Origin: Clavelina lepadiformis
Taxonomy: Eukaryota; Chordata; Ascidiacea; Aplousobranchia; Clavelinidae
DNA length: 64,000 bases
Assembly (NCBI RefSeq): GCF_947623445.1
Contig: NC_135248.1
Coordinates: 2,534,977-2,598,976 of the forward strand
Direction: 5' to 3'
How positions within the stretch are numbered: the first letter of the stretch is position 1; every line of letters begins with the position of its first letter. The position numbers were made by a program, and so were the translations under genes. The notes under the pieces are model-generated. The model was not told where the DNA came from, searched no databases, and saw only the letters and a list, made by a program, of their open reading frames with translations. Positions 23,905 to 36,957 of the stretch are shown piece by piece.

Positions 23905-24649
23905 CAACACACACGTCATTTTGAAACGAGTATCCATCTGTTTTCAGGAAGAAATTATTCAGCGGACCATTCGTGCAACGTTTTTGAAATTAGTCTTGTT
24001 TTGTCGAATACTGCTACTGAAAGTTACTGGAAGAAAATGAAAGTTTGCTCACATTAACTAAACTTTCTTATGACTTACAGTAACTAACTACGAACAAAAA
24101 GGTTTCGAAAATGAAAAAGTTACAAAAATCAAAATAATCCAAACTCAGACAACTCATAAATACAAAACTGTGATAACGTATCAAAAGAAGGTAAGAAAAC
24201 TATGGGGAATCCCCACGGCAATCACTTTGTTACTGGTATGAGTTCCGGTATGCCAGATGTGAAATCCCGCCTTACTCGGATTTTGAGCAAATTATACTGC
24301 TGTAGGATAAAGTACAAGAAAAATAAAATTATACCGACGTATTGGACTATTTTCGTTAGTACTCATGGTTGTCATTTTCCAAACGTTCTTTATCACCTTG
24401 CAGGAAACAATTATACCGAGTGCTGCCATCCCCAACTTCAAACACATTAGGCCTACAATTCCAGGTGATAATGATTTCTTTGACCCATTTATTAAACAAG
24501 GAATTAGTTTTGACGACGAATTGGTGCCACTCGGAAGAATGGAGAAAACAAAACATATACAACGTCGTTAATAATATACGTCTTCATATTCTTATACATG
24601 TGCATATATAAGCTTAGACTACACTGAAGAACAAGTTCGTGACATTGTC
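23905..24649. other. 3' flank of the LDLa receptor gene; no gene recognised
   Basis: Short overlapping frames on both strands only. No domain or element seen. Confidence 0.4.
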
Positions 24650-24655
24650 TTTATT
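24650..24655 (-). promoter_or_regulatory. AATAAA poly(A) signal overlapping the receptor stop codon
   Basis: The minus-strand end of the receptor reads GGAACTGAATAAAGAC. The TAA stop (24653-24651) lies inside AATAAA. If this signal is used the 3' UTR would be only some 10-30 nt. Usage is inference. Confidence 0.45.
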
Positions 24656-27600
24656 CAGTTCCTGGTGAACTTGTCGATAGTGCTGGTCGTGCACCTAGTT
24701 TGTGTAGGACCAACTTTACTTGCTTTTCAACAAATGTTGAGTAAATAATTGGATTTAAGAGGCTGTTGATCGGCAAAAGTACTCCAGCTGTAAAGATTGC
24801 AATGCCTGGAGGAAGGTCAACGCCTCCCACACTCACGTAAGTCATGATGCAAACTGGAATCCAGCACAACATGTCTGTAACTATGAGCAAGGTGATGCGT
24901 CTCTGCAACGTTCCACTTTGCTTTTTGGATCGTGGGCTTTGAACAGGCGTCTTGGATGCCTTTCTCCAAATCGTGATGTAACCAGCACAGACAGATAAAA
25001 ACGATAGAAGATTAAATGTAATGATAACGACAGAGTACATCCAGAACCTGTCGTTACGAGTCGCAAAGAATGTCGGCAAACACACGCTGGTCGTTCCGTA
25101 ATACCCAATCTCCCCTTGTGGAGCAAACTGAGAAAAAGAATTCTTCAGAAATGCTTTAGCAGTTGTCTAGGGATCCCCAGATTCTTCCATTGTCGTGTTG
25201 GTGATACCCGACAACCGACAAGCAAACGATATGAGGAACTCTTCAGTAACTGTATCAGATGTCGCAAATTGACTAACGAAGACAATTCCTCGACTAAAAT
25301 GAGGAAGAAATGTAGGCAAGGTGGCAAGTAAAATTGAAACCAACCACGCAAAAGTGACCGCTGCTGTCCAAAGTTTTGGTGACTTCACATGACCATTAAA
25401 CGGCCATAGCACGGACGAAAATCGGAAAGCAGTGAGGAGTAGCAACACAAAGCAAGACGTTTCGCTGGAAATCATGCAGACGATTCCGGCAAATGAACAA
25501 ACTGAACTTGTTCTCCATTCATAGTCGAACTCAGAATAGCTACCAGCGTATTCCACTCCTTTTCCCAAGATTATTAACAAATATACTCCCATAAGGAAGT
25601 CAGAAATGGCCAGGTTAAGGAGTAGAATATGGTTAGATTTAGCCTCAAGCCCAGCATGCTTTCTTCGTAGACGCTTCACGGTCGATATAATTACGTGGCC
25701 GTTGCCCAACATAATGAGTAATGAAGCCATCCAAAACCACCCTTCTAAAGGCTTGTTGCTGATTAAATTTAAACGTGATGAAAATATGCCAGGCTTAAAC
25801 TCATCCGACCCATCGATACAATCCCGCTGTCCATCTAAGACAAGAGTTTCAGGAATTGATGTTAATCCTCCTTTAACTTCACATTTGTGTCGACGAGGAC
25901 ACTTATTCTCATCACTTTCATCGTTGCAATCCAATCTCCCGTCGCATCGCTGTAAAATGTCTACACTGACCTTAGTCCCAGCTTTACAATCGAATCTCTT
26001 CGGACACTGGCGTTCATCAAATCCTTTAGGACAATTGGAGTTATTGAGAAACTTCCAAGCCTCGTCAATCTCGCCATCGCAATAACGATCTCCTATGAGG
26101 TAGAATGTGGTGCATACGTCAGAGCAGAATGGTGGAGGGCTAGGGCACGACTGGCACTCGTCCGAAAAATCTTTACACTCGGGTCTACCGTCGCACAGGG
26201 TCGCTACAACCACGGCCTGCTTGGTTTGACACTCGATCGTAGCCGCTTCAAGGGAGCTTTGGCAAGTATCACCAAGACATGGTTTAGATGAATTAATATC
26301 AGCCGCAATTTCGTCTGCTATGACTGTATTTACGTTGCAATGCTTGTTCGTTGCACATTGCGTTGCAGTGACATCCTCACAAAGGCACTCATCAGATGAG
26401 TCATAGCAATCTAATTTACCGTCACACACTTGTTGCGAAGCGATGATTAATTTGTTGTCCAGGCATCTGAAGCAATGAAATGCTCCACTTTCGTCAAAAC
26501 ATAAATCAGACCCATCATAGCAATCTGCTTTGTTGTCGAACAAGTTCACTTGAGGAAGTGCGCATGCGCGAGGGGAGAATATTGAAGAACATTTGAAACC
26601 GAAGTCGGCTGTTATTTCGTCACTTCCGTCTTCACAATCCTTCCTGTAATTGCAGAAATCCATCTCGCCCAGAATAGGAGTTCCATCTGCGCATTGCATG
26701 ACAGTGCAGTGGCTTGAATCAGTATCGTTGGAACAAAATGAAGTGCAAATGTACTCATGACTTGGACGATCATGGTCCAGGCGTTTTAGAGAAGGAACTT
26801 TGAAACAAGTTGCGACGTCACACCAAGGCGAAATACAAGCTGTTATATTTTTCAGCCGAAAAATTTTCAAATCGCAAGAACCGCATTTCCGTTTGTGAAT
26901 TGTTATCACTTGGTCTTCGTCGTTACAGCTGTCGCAGTCACATTTGCCATCATTCACGTATTGCATTGAGAGGCAGCCCTGACTGACACCACAAGTAGGA
27001 TAATCATCCAGAAAGCATAAACATTTGAATGTATTCACTGGACAGGTGCAATTGAGTTCGTCGGATGAATCGTCGCAATCCGATTTAGCATCGCATCTTT
27101 CTGCAAATCATAATTAATTTATGGAATAAATTTCGTACATCTATTACTTTACTATCTATTTTATGGTTTATTGCTGACAAAAATCACTTGAATGCTTTCA
27201 AAGTTTTTAAAGGGAGTTAAAATTTTTCAATTATTATTTATTAGATTGAAATTGAAATATTTTTATTAATTATTTCATGTAGAAGAATTAGTTTGCAAAC
27301 CTTTGTTTGTAAACAGCAGTCTAAGTCGTCATATTTCTTACACCAAGATTAGTTTGTTAAGAGACATATTTACCGTCTTTACTGAAACATTGTGGAGCAT
27401 ATTCCTCGCACGTGTTGTTGGTAACTTGGTTGCAAGCACATCGATGTGGTCGCGACGACGTGCAAACCTCACAACCCAATTCGTCGCTGTCGTCTTCACA
27501 GTCAAGCATTCCATCGCATTTCCCTGTACAATAAAAACGAGCTTTTAGCGGAAGAAGAGCGGAGATTCCTTCAGATAAATAAATAAGGAGCTCAACACAC

Positions 27601-30600
27601 TGTCAGCTCAAACGCACACAGTTACTTACAACTTTCCGGGTAACATTGCAAGTAGTCACATGTATTGTTCCCGTTGACTTCGTTACAAGCGCAATGAAAA
27701 GGTTTTGTCTCCGGACAAGGTTGGCAATTCCATTCATCGCTTCCATCTGCGCAGTCCTGGTCTCCATCGCACATGTCTGTCAAACGCCGTAGAAAATTAT
27801 CTTTCACTTTTACGAAAACAACTATTTTCAAATCAAACACATTACGATTACGCAATGCTTGCAAAATATATACATCACATTGCTCACCTTCCTCATGAAA
27901 GCAATGCTCGCCGATTCCTTCACACGTGTTGTTACCAGCTTGGTTGCAGGCACAACGTTCCGGTGCCAGTCGACCACAGGTACCACAATTTTTCTCATCG
28001 CTGTCGTCTTCGCAATCTAACTCTCCATCGCATTTCCCTTTATCCATATTACGAACCATTAATAAATGATAGTAAACAAATACAATAAAGCAAGATGCTG
28101 CTATTAACGTTTTGACTAACAACTTTGTGGATAGCATGGCAAGTCATGGCATGTGCTGTTTTCTTGGTTGCAAGCACAATTGAGCGGTCTTGTTGATGGA
28201 CACGGGTAGCAATATTCTTCCTCACTCCCGTCTTCGCAGTCAACGTATCCATCGCATAAGTCTGCAAATCACAAACATTTATTCAAATGAATTATACAAA
28301 TTATATTTAGTATAACTAACGCAAAAAATCGTGAAACAACTTCATAATTAATGTGCGGTAGTTAATGATCGTAGATAGGCTACGTCAACAGTTTGAGGTA
28401 AACTTACATTAAATGGCTTGCATAGTTAATAACTATGATTGCTATTGTAGCAGCGGCTACATGAACTACACGTAACAGCAAAACCAAGTTTAACTGGATA
28501 GAACTGTTATAAACAAAAGCTAAGCAATTCTGCATTTTATAGCAACATATTACGCAATTATTTTTACTTCAAGCTTATTGGCATAATTGCATTTCACAGA
28601 ATCAGAATTTCGGTCAATGCAAGCGTGTTCAAATAATGTAAAAATTGATGACTTGCGAGACTACTACGTAGTGTTTTTTGGCGCCGGCGCGTATTCAGTA
28701 CTTTACCAATTTTTATTGTACTTCAAATGTTCATTACTCTTCTTGGTTATGAAAGTGTATGTGGGAGTTGGAAATGAAAAGAGCTCTGGATGTTGCCACT
28801 CTTGTGACAAATCTTTTTTATAATTCGGTAAAACACTTACCCGTTTCTTTGACGCACTTCCATCCATGTCCTTGGCACGTGTAATTATTTTCCTGGTTAC
28901 ATTCACAACGAACAGGCCTCGACGTGGGACAATCACAATTCCATTCATCGCTTCCATCTTCGCAGTCTGCGTGCCCATTGCACCTTACTACGAAATGAAA
29001 AATATTTGTTTACTTATTGTTATCTTTGAATAATCCGATTATACTGATATCAAGCACTCGGTGACAAACATACAATGACTTACAGTTGTTGTCATAGCAC
29101 GCCCTTCCTTCGCATGTATTGTTGCCGTTCTGGTTACAGGCACATACTAATTGATCAGATGAACATGTGTCGCAAATCTGCTCGTCAGTGCCGTCTTCGC
29201 AATAGTCGTATCCATCACATGCATCTAATGCATTGTTTACATTTTTTATTACAGTACTTCAAAATGCAAACTTTTCGCCCAAATAATTTGCGTATGAAAA
29301 TTAAGTCTGTTTCACTACATGATAGAATGCATTCTTAGTTGCGAATTGAACATATAAAAAACTGAAACTTAAACTTAATTCTCGCATGGTTGATGGATGA
29401 AAGTTGTTAATCGGGTAATCTTACACTCGGCGTCCATTACATAAAATCCTTCAAGTTATAATCCCTTTCGTTGACACTTTCATACGTTCAAAATTAAGCA
29501 TAAGAAGACAAATGCTTTATGTTTTAAAAATGTTTAAATTAAATTTTAATGTTTAAATTTAAATGTTTAAATGTAAATTTTTTACTAAAAATAAAATGTA
29601 CCAAAGAAATCAAAGCATGCGTTTTCGCTTCCACAGCCATTTGTGCTATTCTTGCTGCATCCACACGGATAGGGCTTGTCATAAAGTGCGCATTCTGCGC
29701 AATTAATCTCGTCAGTTCCGTTATTACAATCATCATCTCCGTCACATTCCCACCAGGATGTTATAAAAAGACCGTCCCCGCATTGAAAACCTTGATCCTC
29801 TACGCATTGTCCGCCATATTCGTCCCTTGACGTCACGCATTGCTCTTCGTAATCACACAACAAGCTTTCATCGACGCACTGGAACACCGAGCGGCAATCT
29901 TCCTGGCCACCGCGCTCACAAACGCTGCATTGAAACCTGCCGGAAGGACACTGGCAATCAATTTCGTCAGCCCCGTTGGAGCAATCGTTGAAGGCGTCAC
30001 ACACGGACGACCATGGAATGCATTCTGGTTCGTGATCAGATCCTTCATCTCCACATTTGCAATTGAACTCATCAGACCCACAACGCGGCCAGTGGTAATG
30101 GCAATCACCTAAGTGTACCAAGAAGTATACGTTGGCTATCAAAATATATGAAGTGAATAGAATAGCTACTACGATCAGCTTAGTGCCAAATCTAGCAATA
30201 TTTTTATTCGGTTACTCTTTTTTTACCGATCGAAATCTCGAATTTTGAGCGGTATTGTCTTAAGACTTAATCTAAATAAAATTTTTCGAAGGCACGTTTT
30301 ATTCAATTTTCTTTCGTGGACAATAAGTGCTCCAAACTGTGACGGATTTAAATGAAATTTTGTTGCTGGGTTTTACTCAGAGGACGGAGATATTGTACGT
30401 TTCTTTTAAATGCCATAAAACACAGAAGGATCAAATTCCTATTTTAGCATGTTTGGGTAGAAGACGTAGGCCTGCAATATTTGTAAGCATAAGCATAACC
30501 ACATGTTCTGTTACTTAATTCACCAAGCAAAGTGCTTATGTAAAATTTGCTGGTACTTACGTAGTTTAGAAACTGATGATTGTCCATAGGTCGAAGAAAA

Positions 30601-30639
30601 AAGCAACAGAAGCAAAGCTATGATTTGATTCATGACCAT
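24651..30639 (-). CDS. multi-LDLa-repeat GPCR (GRL101/relaxin-receptor-type 7TM), ten exons
   Basis: Exons: 30639-30561, 30108-29602, 29224-29084, 28987-28841, 28261-28121, 28037-27888, 27776-27630, 27523-27374, 27100-25278 and 25127-24651. All junctions keep frame, giving 1253 residues. Order: signal peptide (MVMNQIIALLLLLFSS...); about 920 residues of LDLa modules recognised by CDG-x2-DC-x-DGSDE; TM1 near residue 941; TM2 NLAISDFLMGVYLLII; EWR and SSETS around TM3, typical of relaxin/LGR receptors; TM7 with NPIIYS (NPxxY). DRY is replaced by AFRF, keeping the Arg. Exons 3-8 are phase-1 cassettes of 141-150 nt, each coding one LDLa-based unit with CxCNQ...NNTC, implying exon duplication. About 20 residues separate the last LDLa from TM1, so there is no leucine-rich domain. 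Likely a cell-surface receptor; ligand unknown. Confidence 0.88.
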
Positions 30640-33464
30640 TTTGTAATGTAAATTGTTTTTACTGTAAAATAGCAAAGTGTTGGTATCGTGGGAAGCTAAT
30701 TCACTTCGAGCAATTTATGGCACAAGACAATCTTTGTTGCCTTTTTGATCTTTGACAAGACAATCACAAGACAACTTCAAAATCCGTATAAGACCTGAGA
30801 CTTTGAGCTTTCTGTAAATTTCTATCGATCTACTCACTTCATGTAAATTGCTTTCAAACTGCTACAAAGTTACGATGAGAGCCGTTTCGTTTATAATAAA
30901 GACATGATCTATTTGTGTTAAGACATTAACACTCTGAATCAATCAATGCAGTGCTCAAGACGCTGGCCTAAATGTTTGAAATGTTTGTTGCGCTCATTTA
31001 ATATAAAGGTATCACAATGGCTTATATAATTATGATGTAATCATTATGCTGTAATCATTACAAAACCATAGTGATTTAACCCGTCTGCTAGACCAGGTGA
31101 CGAGGGATTACCGCAGTAATCAGGGCCGGATCAACCAATTGAGGGGCCTGAGTCACATTTTTCACAGGACCCACAATAAATCTTCGTTTTAAGAATTCAT
31201 TTAAACGTAGTTTTAAAAAGTTAACAAACAAAGGTTCAGTTGCAAAACTTTTTGTAAAAAATTGCCCAGATGATTTTGCTTGCGCGGGGTCTGTGGCGAC
31301 CACCACACTTTCAATTACATTAAACCGGCCCTGACAGTAATTGGTTCGTTTCTGTTGATATGATGCATGAATAAGACGTGTGGTTTAATAAAAGTTTAAC
31401 TGGTTACGTAACGGTATATTATGCAACAACTCCAAACGCATATTGTTAATTATATTCAGGAAATCGTTCGGTTCAACAGTGGTTGAACGTTGATTCATCA
31501 CAATGTTATGAGTGCATGAAATGATTATTGTATAAGTATAGACGACACCAAATCACGATGACCAAGATTGTCAACTAAGCCTAAACAAAATTCACGAACA
31601 AAGAAATAAAAACAATTGTATGTTAAAGCTTCATTTCCAAATAATTAACTTAAATACGTTTTTTCAAACCAAACCAGTGCCAGTAAAATTTAGGTCATCT
31701 TTCAATAACAGCTTCGAGTTGACCGAAAATGTTTAAGAATGGACTTACTGTGATAAGGATTACGCTTTTTCAAACATCATACGCCGTACCGTTACACTAT
31801 ATAGGCTACACTTGTGCGAGCAAAATTACAGTACATGTGTACTTTGTGAAAACTAAATTTTGCGTCGTTTATATTACTTTGTTGTCAGTATATGTAAAAT
31901 ATTTCACTGCATAAAGTGTAAGTAAATATATACAATTTCTGTAAAAGTATAGAATTACTAGGTTTCGAGGACGTTAACGGGAAGCTTTACCTTTTCATGT
32001 CTGTTTTATGCTATAACACTTACGTCGCCTGTAAAAAGAGACTTGCGAAAACTGGAAAGCATCAAATGCAAAAATACACATTTAACACTTATAAAGCCAC
32101 TATACATTAACGAATTAGGCTTTACAATATCACTTCAGAGCTGTTTTAGTTTACAACAAACTTATTTTCAAGTGGTTGTTTAGAAATCTGCTGCGTTTAT
32201 TTATGGATAGCATAATACATTAGGGCGATTAGGCATGTTTTGAAAAACACAAAAAACTACTTATACGATTAAAATTTTTATTCTGTGTAAGTTTAATATT
32301 ACTGTACACCTTTGTCAGGCGATAAACCTCAAAGTTTTTGGTTGTCATATTTGTAGTTGAAAGATGTACCTTGAACGCATTCTTTCAACACACATAAAAA
32401 ACTTACAAATACATGAAAATTACAGTAAACACAAGAATACGGCTGTTAACGCCTAGGGCTACAATGGTAAAATAAAACTTGCAAAACAACTTTACAACTT
32501 GAAATATCTACCAAAAAAAGCAAAATCGTCGTAATTAATTTCTTTTTAAAACTCAGTGTAGAACACAGAGAACAAAAAGTTTTGAAAAAATGGCTAAAGT
32601 TTTTGTCAGCTATTTCAGTTGCTTTTCTTTTAAGAAAAAGTAATATTTCTAGTTTGTTTTAACTGATTTAACTTATAAAAGTTCATTAATGATGATATAA
32701 ATAGGAAAGTAACTTATTAGTTTTTTCAAGTATTAAAGTGAATAAAACTTTAAATAGCACAAAACGTACATGTACAATAACGATGCAAGTAGGGTACTAA
32801 GTTATACGTTAGTCGATGTAGATCAAAAGCCGCTAGGCATATATAGATTGTTTTAGTGCTCAATCACATAACTATAACGGATCGAAATAGACAAAACTTA
32901 ATACGTTTCGGGTTTTCCACTATTTTTCATAGTGGTCTTTTTAGTTTTAAGACTTTTTTCCTCAAAGATAACTGATTGCGGTTTAGTCCATATAACTGAA
33001 ATTTGATATGTTGGTGGGGTTTGGATACAAAGCCTACTTTTAAAGCATGGTCGTATGAATACTTTTTTGGGTATTGCTTCAAACTTGTCAAAACAGGCAC
33101 TTTTCAACGGTTAATTACTTACTTATCAATGCTAAAAGTTATTTAAAAGTTTGATGACTGGTAGTGAAGCTGCTTCACAACATGGAATTTTTATATTTTT
33201 TTATTTGCTTTATTTTCTAAAATGATATCGAAAAAAAGGCGAATTTAGAAAATCGGAAAAAATACTCCAAAACGCCATAAAACATCAAATATTGCAAAAC
33301 CTGTTTTTTGATATAGCAGTTTAAACAATAGGACTATTTGTACAAAAAACGACGTCATAAATGCCCGCGAAAATATCGTTTATTCTGTTTTTAATTTCAA
33401 TGTTCAACCTTAAGTCTATTTTCTTATAGATTAAGTCATTGTTCTGAAAAGTAAACACTAAAAC
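30640..33464. other. intergenic between divergent receptor and collectin A
   Basis: Holds the 5' flanks of the minus-strand receptor and the plus-strand collectin A, plus one hAT MITE (31121-31333). Otherwise AT-rich, without recognisable coding sequence. Confidence 0.4.
31121..31333. mobile_element. hAT-type MITE, 213 bp
   Basis: The ends CAGGGCCGG and CCGGCCCTG form a 9-bp perfect inverted repeat. The flanks GCAGTAAT (31113-31120) and ACAGTAAT (31334-31341) agree at 7 of 8 positions, as expected for a hAT duplication. A 72-codon minus-strand frame inside has no domain. Confidence 0.85.
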
Positions 33465-35088
33465 ATGATGATGATGATGCTTGTATGCTTCTTATTTGTC
33501 ACCGCATCACTTGTAAACGGACAAGATTACTTGACTTGCTTGAGAAATAGTGACGCATTTACTGGTATCAACCCTCAAGACACAGCATCCAACATTCGGC
33601 GCCAGCCAGGTAACCCCGGTAAACGGGGAAGTCCCGGTGATAGGGGTCTACAAGGTGACAAAGGATCCAAAGGTGAACCCGGGTCATCCAACCATGAAGA
33701 AATTAGACGCTTAAGAGGTATGCGTTAGATCATACACTGACGTAGTAAATTGAACTGTTGCAATTTTCTCCTGATTTTAATTGCAATACATTATGTGATC
33801 ATAAATGTAAGCTTTCAAAAATCATGCGACAATTTTGTTTGTTATGAATGTTTTTTTGCAGCTGATTTGTTGTCAGAAACTCAAGCTCTTATAAATGACG
33901 CCATTATACCACTTCAGGACAAAATATCACGCATGTGCCGAGGTTTGATGCCGTTGTTATTAACAGTGTTTCTTTGATATGATATTATCGAGTTATTAGA
34001 TTTGTTAAAAAATTACCCAACTTTTTCATCCTATCAGAAGTAACACCATGCGAGCAAAATTGTTTTGTTTGACTGTGTTTTCGCTATTTTCTGCGCACGT
34101 ACAAAAATTCTCCTGCTGGTCGGCTACATTCTGCCCTTTCAAGCTTTTAGATTACAACCTGTCATGGGCATTCAGTTTATTTTTGTTTTACGCAAAATGA
34201 CAAAATGCATTGAACGAAGATGTCGTTCTGTCAAAAAATTGGTAATAGTTAAGCCGAAATAACCAAGAAAATTCAACAGGATGTTATGAAAGCTATTATA
34301 ACTGGTGTTGAAACGTACGTAGTTCATACCAAAAATACTAGTTCTTGACTATCCCTTGGAAGCTTGTAGTATCAACTATGCTCAGAACTCAGGAAAGTTT
34401 CTGAAAGCCTTTAGTCGGCCTAAACTAGGCTAATAAAACATTGAAAATTTGTTATTTAATTTATTTCTTCTATGTACTTCTTCCTAAATTATATACTATG
34501 CTTATCAATGCTGACATTGGCAGTTTCTTTTTTGACTAATTACTTTTTAAAGCTACTTCTTCCCAAGTTGCTGAAAGTGGTTGGTATACGCCGTTTAACG
34601 GATATCAATATCGCCTTACTGAAACTGAACAAAACTGGCAAGAAAGTCGACGTTTGTGCCAAGCAATGGGCGGTGATCTGGCCGCTGTTGGAATGAGGAA
34701 CGTCACCATTCGAAGGTTAGAAATGGAATAAAACTGTCACATAAATGAAAAATTACCACAACCACGGCCAGAAATGTGCATCACTGTAATGGCAGAAGAC
34801 AACGAGGTAACGTTTTTTTGCAGGAAACTTCTCACCGAAGTAATTAAATCTGTCCGAAATGTGTGGATAGGACTGAATGACATTTCTCGAGAAGGACAGT
34901 GGATGTGGATAGATGGTGTAAGAGCGGCTGAAGGAAACGTCAACTGGTCAGCTGGTGAACCAAACAATTCAGGAAATGAAGATTGTGCTGTGGTGAATCG
35001 GCCTGGCTACAACGGTGCAGTCGATGTTCCATGTTCCTGGACCGAATTCGCTATATGTGAAAAAATTATCCCAGATAATTGTCAGTAA
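33465..35088 (+). CDS. collectin-like lectin, copy A (signal peptide - collagen - neck - C-type lectin domain)
   Basis: Proposed exons: 33465-33717, 33862-33942, 34038-34061 (short, least certain), 34568-34715 and 34824-35088; frame is kept, giving 256 residues. Order: signal peptide after five Met codons (ATG repeat); a Cys; about eight Gly-x-y triplets from QPGNPG to GEPG; a helical neck (ETQALINDAIIPLQDKI); a C-type lectin domain with GWYTPFNGYQYRLTETEQNW, SRRLCQ, WIGLND, WMWIDG, EPNNSGNEDCAVV and CSWTEFAICEK. EPN predicts mannose-type binding. The WND motif is replaced by AVD, so one calcium ligand is altered. Collectins are secreted pattern-recognition lectins of the lectin-complement pathway. 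The stop lies in TCA|GTAAGTG, a consensus donor, so a longer isoform is possible. Poly(A) signal candidate at 35280-35285. Confidence 0.8.
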
Positions 35089-36070
35089 GTGTTTGTGCAA
35101 ACTTGTGTCGTCTGCTTTTGATTGCAAAATTACGTGTGTTGTCATTCTTCTCCGTCTTACGTTATGACGTATAACCTTCTCAGTCAGGACTCAGTTTAAC
35201 TTGCATGGATGTTTTCTACGACGTCCTGCAATCATCAGCAACGTTAAAGTTGGAATGATGTAAAATATGGAAATTTATCAATAAACAACAACAACAATGT
35301 TTTAACAAGATAAAAATTATCATTGCTTCTCAGCCGGTGACTCGCGATGCTATTTCAGGTGGGCCACGTAGATTGCTGAATAGTTTCTTTGCAAAACTAG
35401 AATATCTGTACCGCAAAGGGGCGCCACAAATCAGCGGACCCAGAAACAATTAAAATTGAACACAAACAAAGACAATTGAAGCATGGACAAGTGTACAGTT
35501 GAGTCATTGCAGTGAACGATAGCGTAATGCGCGGACTAATTTGAATGCAGCAGACCCGACGATTTATAAGAATTCACTTACGCATGAAATTGCAGAGATG
35601 ATTGCAAAATTAACGTGAGGTATCATATAAGTATATAATCGTGTTCCCTCAATGTCAACACAGTTACAACAAAAACAAACAAAGAAAAATAAGCATTAAT
35701 GCTGGTTATGCAAAAGCACATGACGAAGGTGTTAACTGCTTACTTATCAATAATGGTCAATTTTTTTCCATAATTCCATAATTCTTTAGGTTAATTTGAA
35801 TGGTACGACTTCGCTTTACATGTATATTTACTACAGAAATGGCTGCAAGAACAAGAGTTATAATGATGCAACACTGCCCACAAAAAGCCATCGTAAACAT
35901 ACACCGCAAAGTTAAGATTATTATCATTACCATAATTTTGTGTGTCATTGTAAACGCTGTACTATTATTTGGCTCAAATGTAGTGGATCGTTGTTCTTTT
36001 GTACCGACTGGTACTAGGATCGCGGGTTGTTAATACGTCAACAGTAGCAATCGTACTCAACAACGCAAGG
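35089..36070. other. 3' flank of collectin A
   Basis: Mostly alignable with the flanks of copies B-D, with a region of about 100 bp present in B-D only (about 45145-45240). A small open frame (about 35790-35914) has a counterpart in all copies but is not joined in phase to the collectin; probably not coding. Confidence 0.4.
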
Positions 36071-36292
36071 CTGGAAAGGGTTTGGTGACACTTAATCACG
36101 CGACACTTAATCACGCGACGTTTAATCACCGACACATAATCACTAGGACATTTAATCACGCGACACTTAATCACGCGACACATAATCACTAGGACATTTG
36201 ATCACGCGACACATAATCACTAGGACATTTAATCACGCGACATTTAATCACACATTTACAATGTTTATTTACATTTACAATTTACAGCAATG

Positions 36293-36511
36293 TTATGCAT
36301 GGGAAATGTAAGCAACTGCACGAAGATAGACTAAAATCTCGCTTGACAAATAACGGTCAACTGTGTTTTGCACGCGCAGTTTCAGTGCCTTGTACCGTAT
36401 TGGAATAGAAGGTTGAGTACCTGCAATTCCTTGCAGAAACGTTGCACGTTGCATTTGTGCACGTTGTGACAATAAAATAATGTTAGATATTACATAGGTT
36501 ATACGTAGCAA
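36293..36511 (-). pseudogene. MULE transposase C-terminal fragment
   Basis: The minus-strand frame reads MQRATFLQGIAGTQPSIPIR, then YKALKLRVQNTVDRY and LVYLRAVAYISHA. It is nearly identical to the transposase C-terminus in the elements of copies B-D. It keeps the frame at its last 20 residues, where B-D are frameshifted. Everything upstream, including the catalytic region, is missing. Confidence 0.8.
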
Positions 36512-36957
36512 TGCAAAATGACATGTTATTTCCTGATTGGCTAATGTGTTTGTATAAAAACTAAGGTTTGGTTAAAATCTCCCCTTCTTGTCTCTACACA
36601 TAATAACAATTTTACCTTCTGGACTGTTCATTACTGAATTGGAGTTATAGTTTTGTTTAAATGTGAAAAGATGATGAAAATGTTTCTATTGTGATACAAC
36701 TGGTGTTGATTTAAAGAATCATTATAGAGAAAGCCGGCGCCGAAAGGAGTCAAAGACAATTGTCGGGGAGTTCTAAAAGAAAGACTAAAAGCCTTTGGCT
36801 TTAGGCCAACCTTAAAAGCAATCCACATCGCCATTCCCACAGAGAGATGCACACGAGCTTGAATTACTGAATTTTCCTCACGCTTTTCCGACATCCAAGT
36901 GATTATGTGTCGCGTGATTAAATGTCGCGTGATTAAGTATCCAAGTCGCGTGATTAA

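Noticed and set aside
25606-26085. 159-codon plus-strand frame
   Set aside because: It is antisense to the LDLa/TM exon of the receptor, with composition explained by that exon.
34065-34262. Signal-peptide-like frame (MRAKLFCLTVFSLFS) in the collectin intron
   Set aside because: It overlaps the proposed small exon in another frame, is truncated differently in B-D and leads to no domain.
35790-35914. Conserved small frame downstream of each collectin as an extra exon
   Set aside because: The phase does not fit the donor at the collectin stop, and B-D lack the AG acceptor seen in A.
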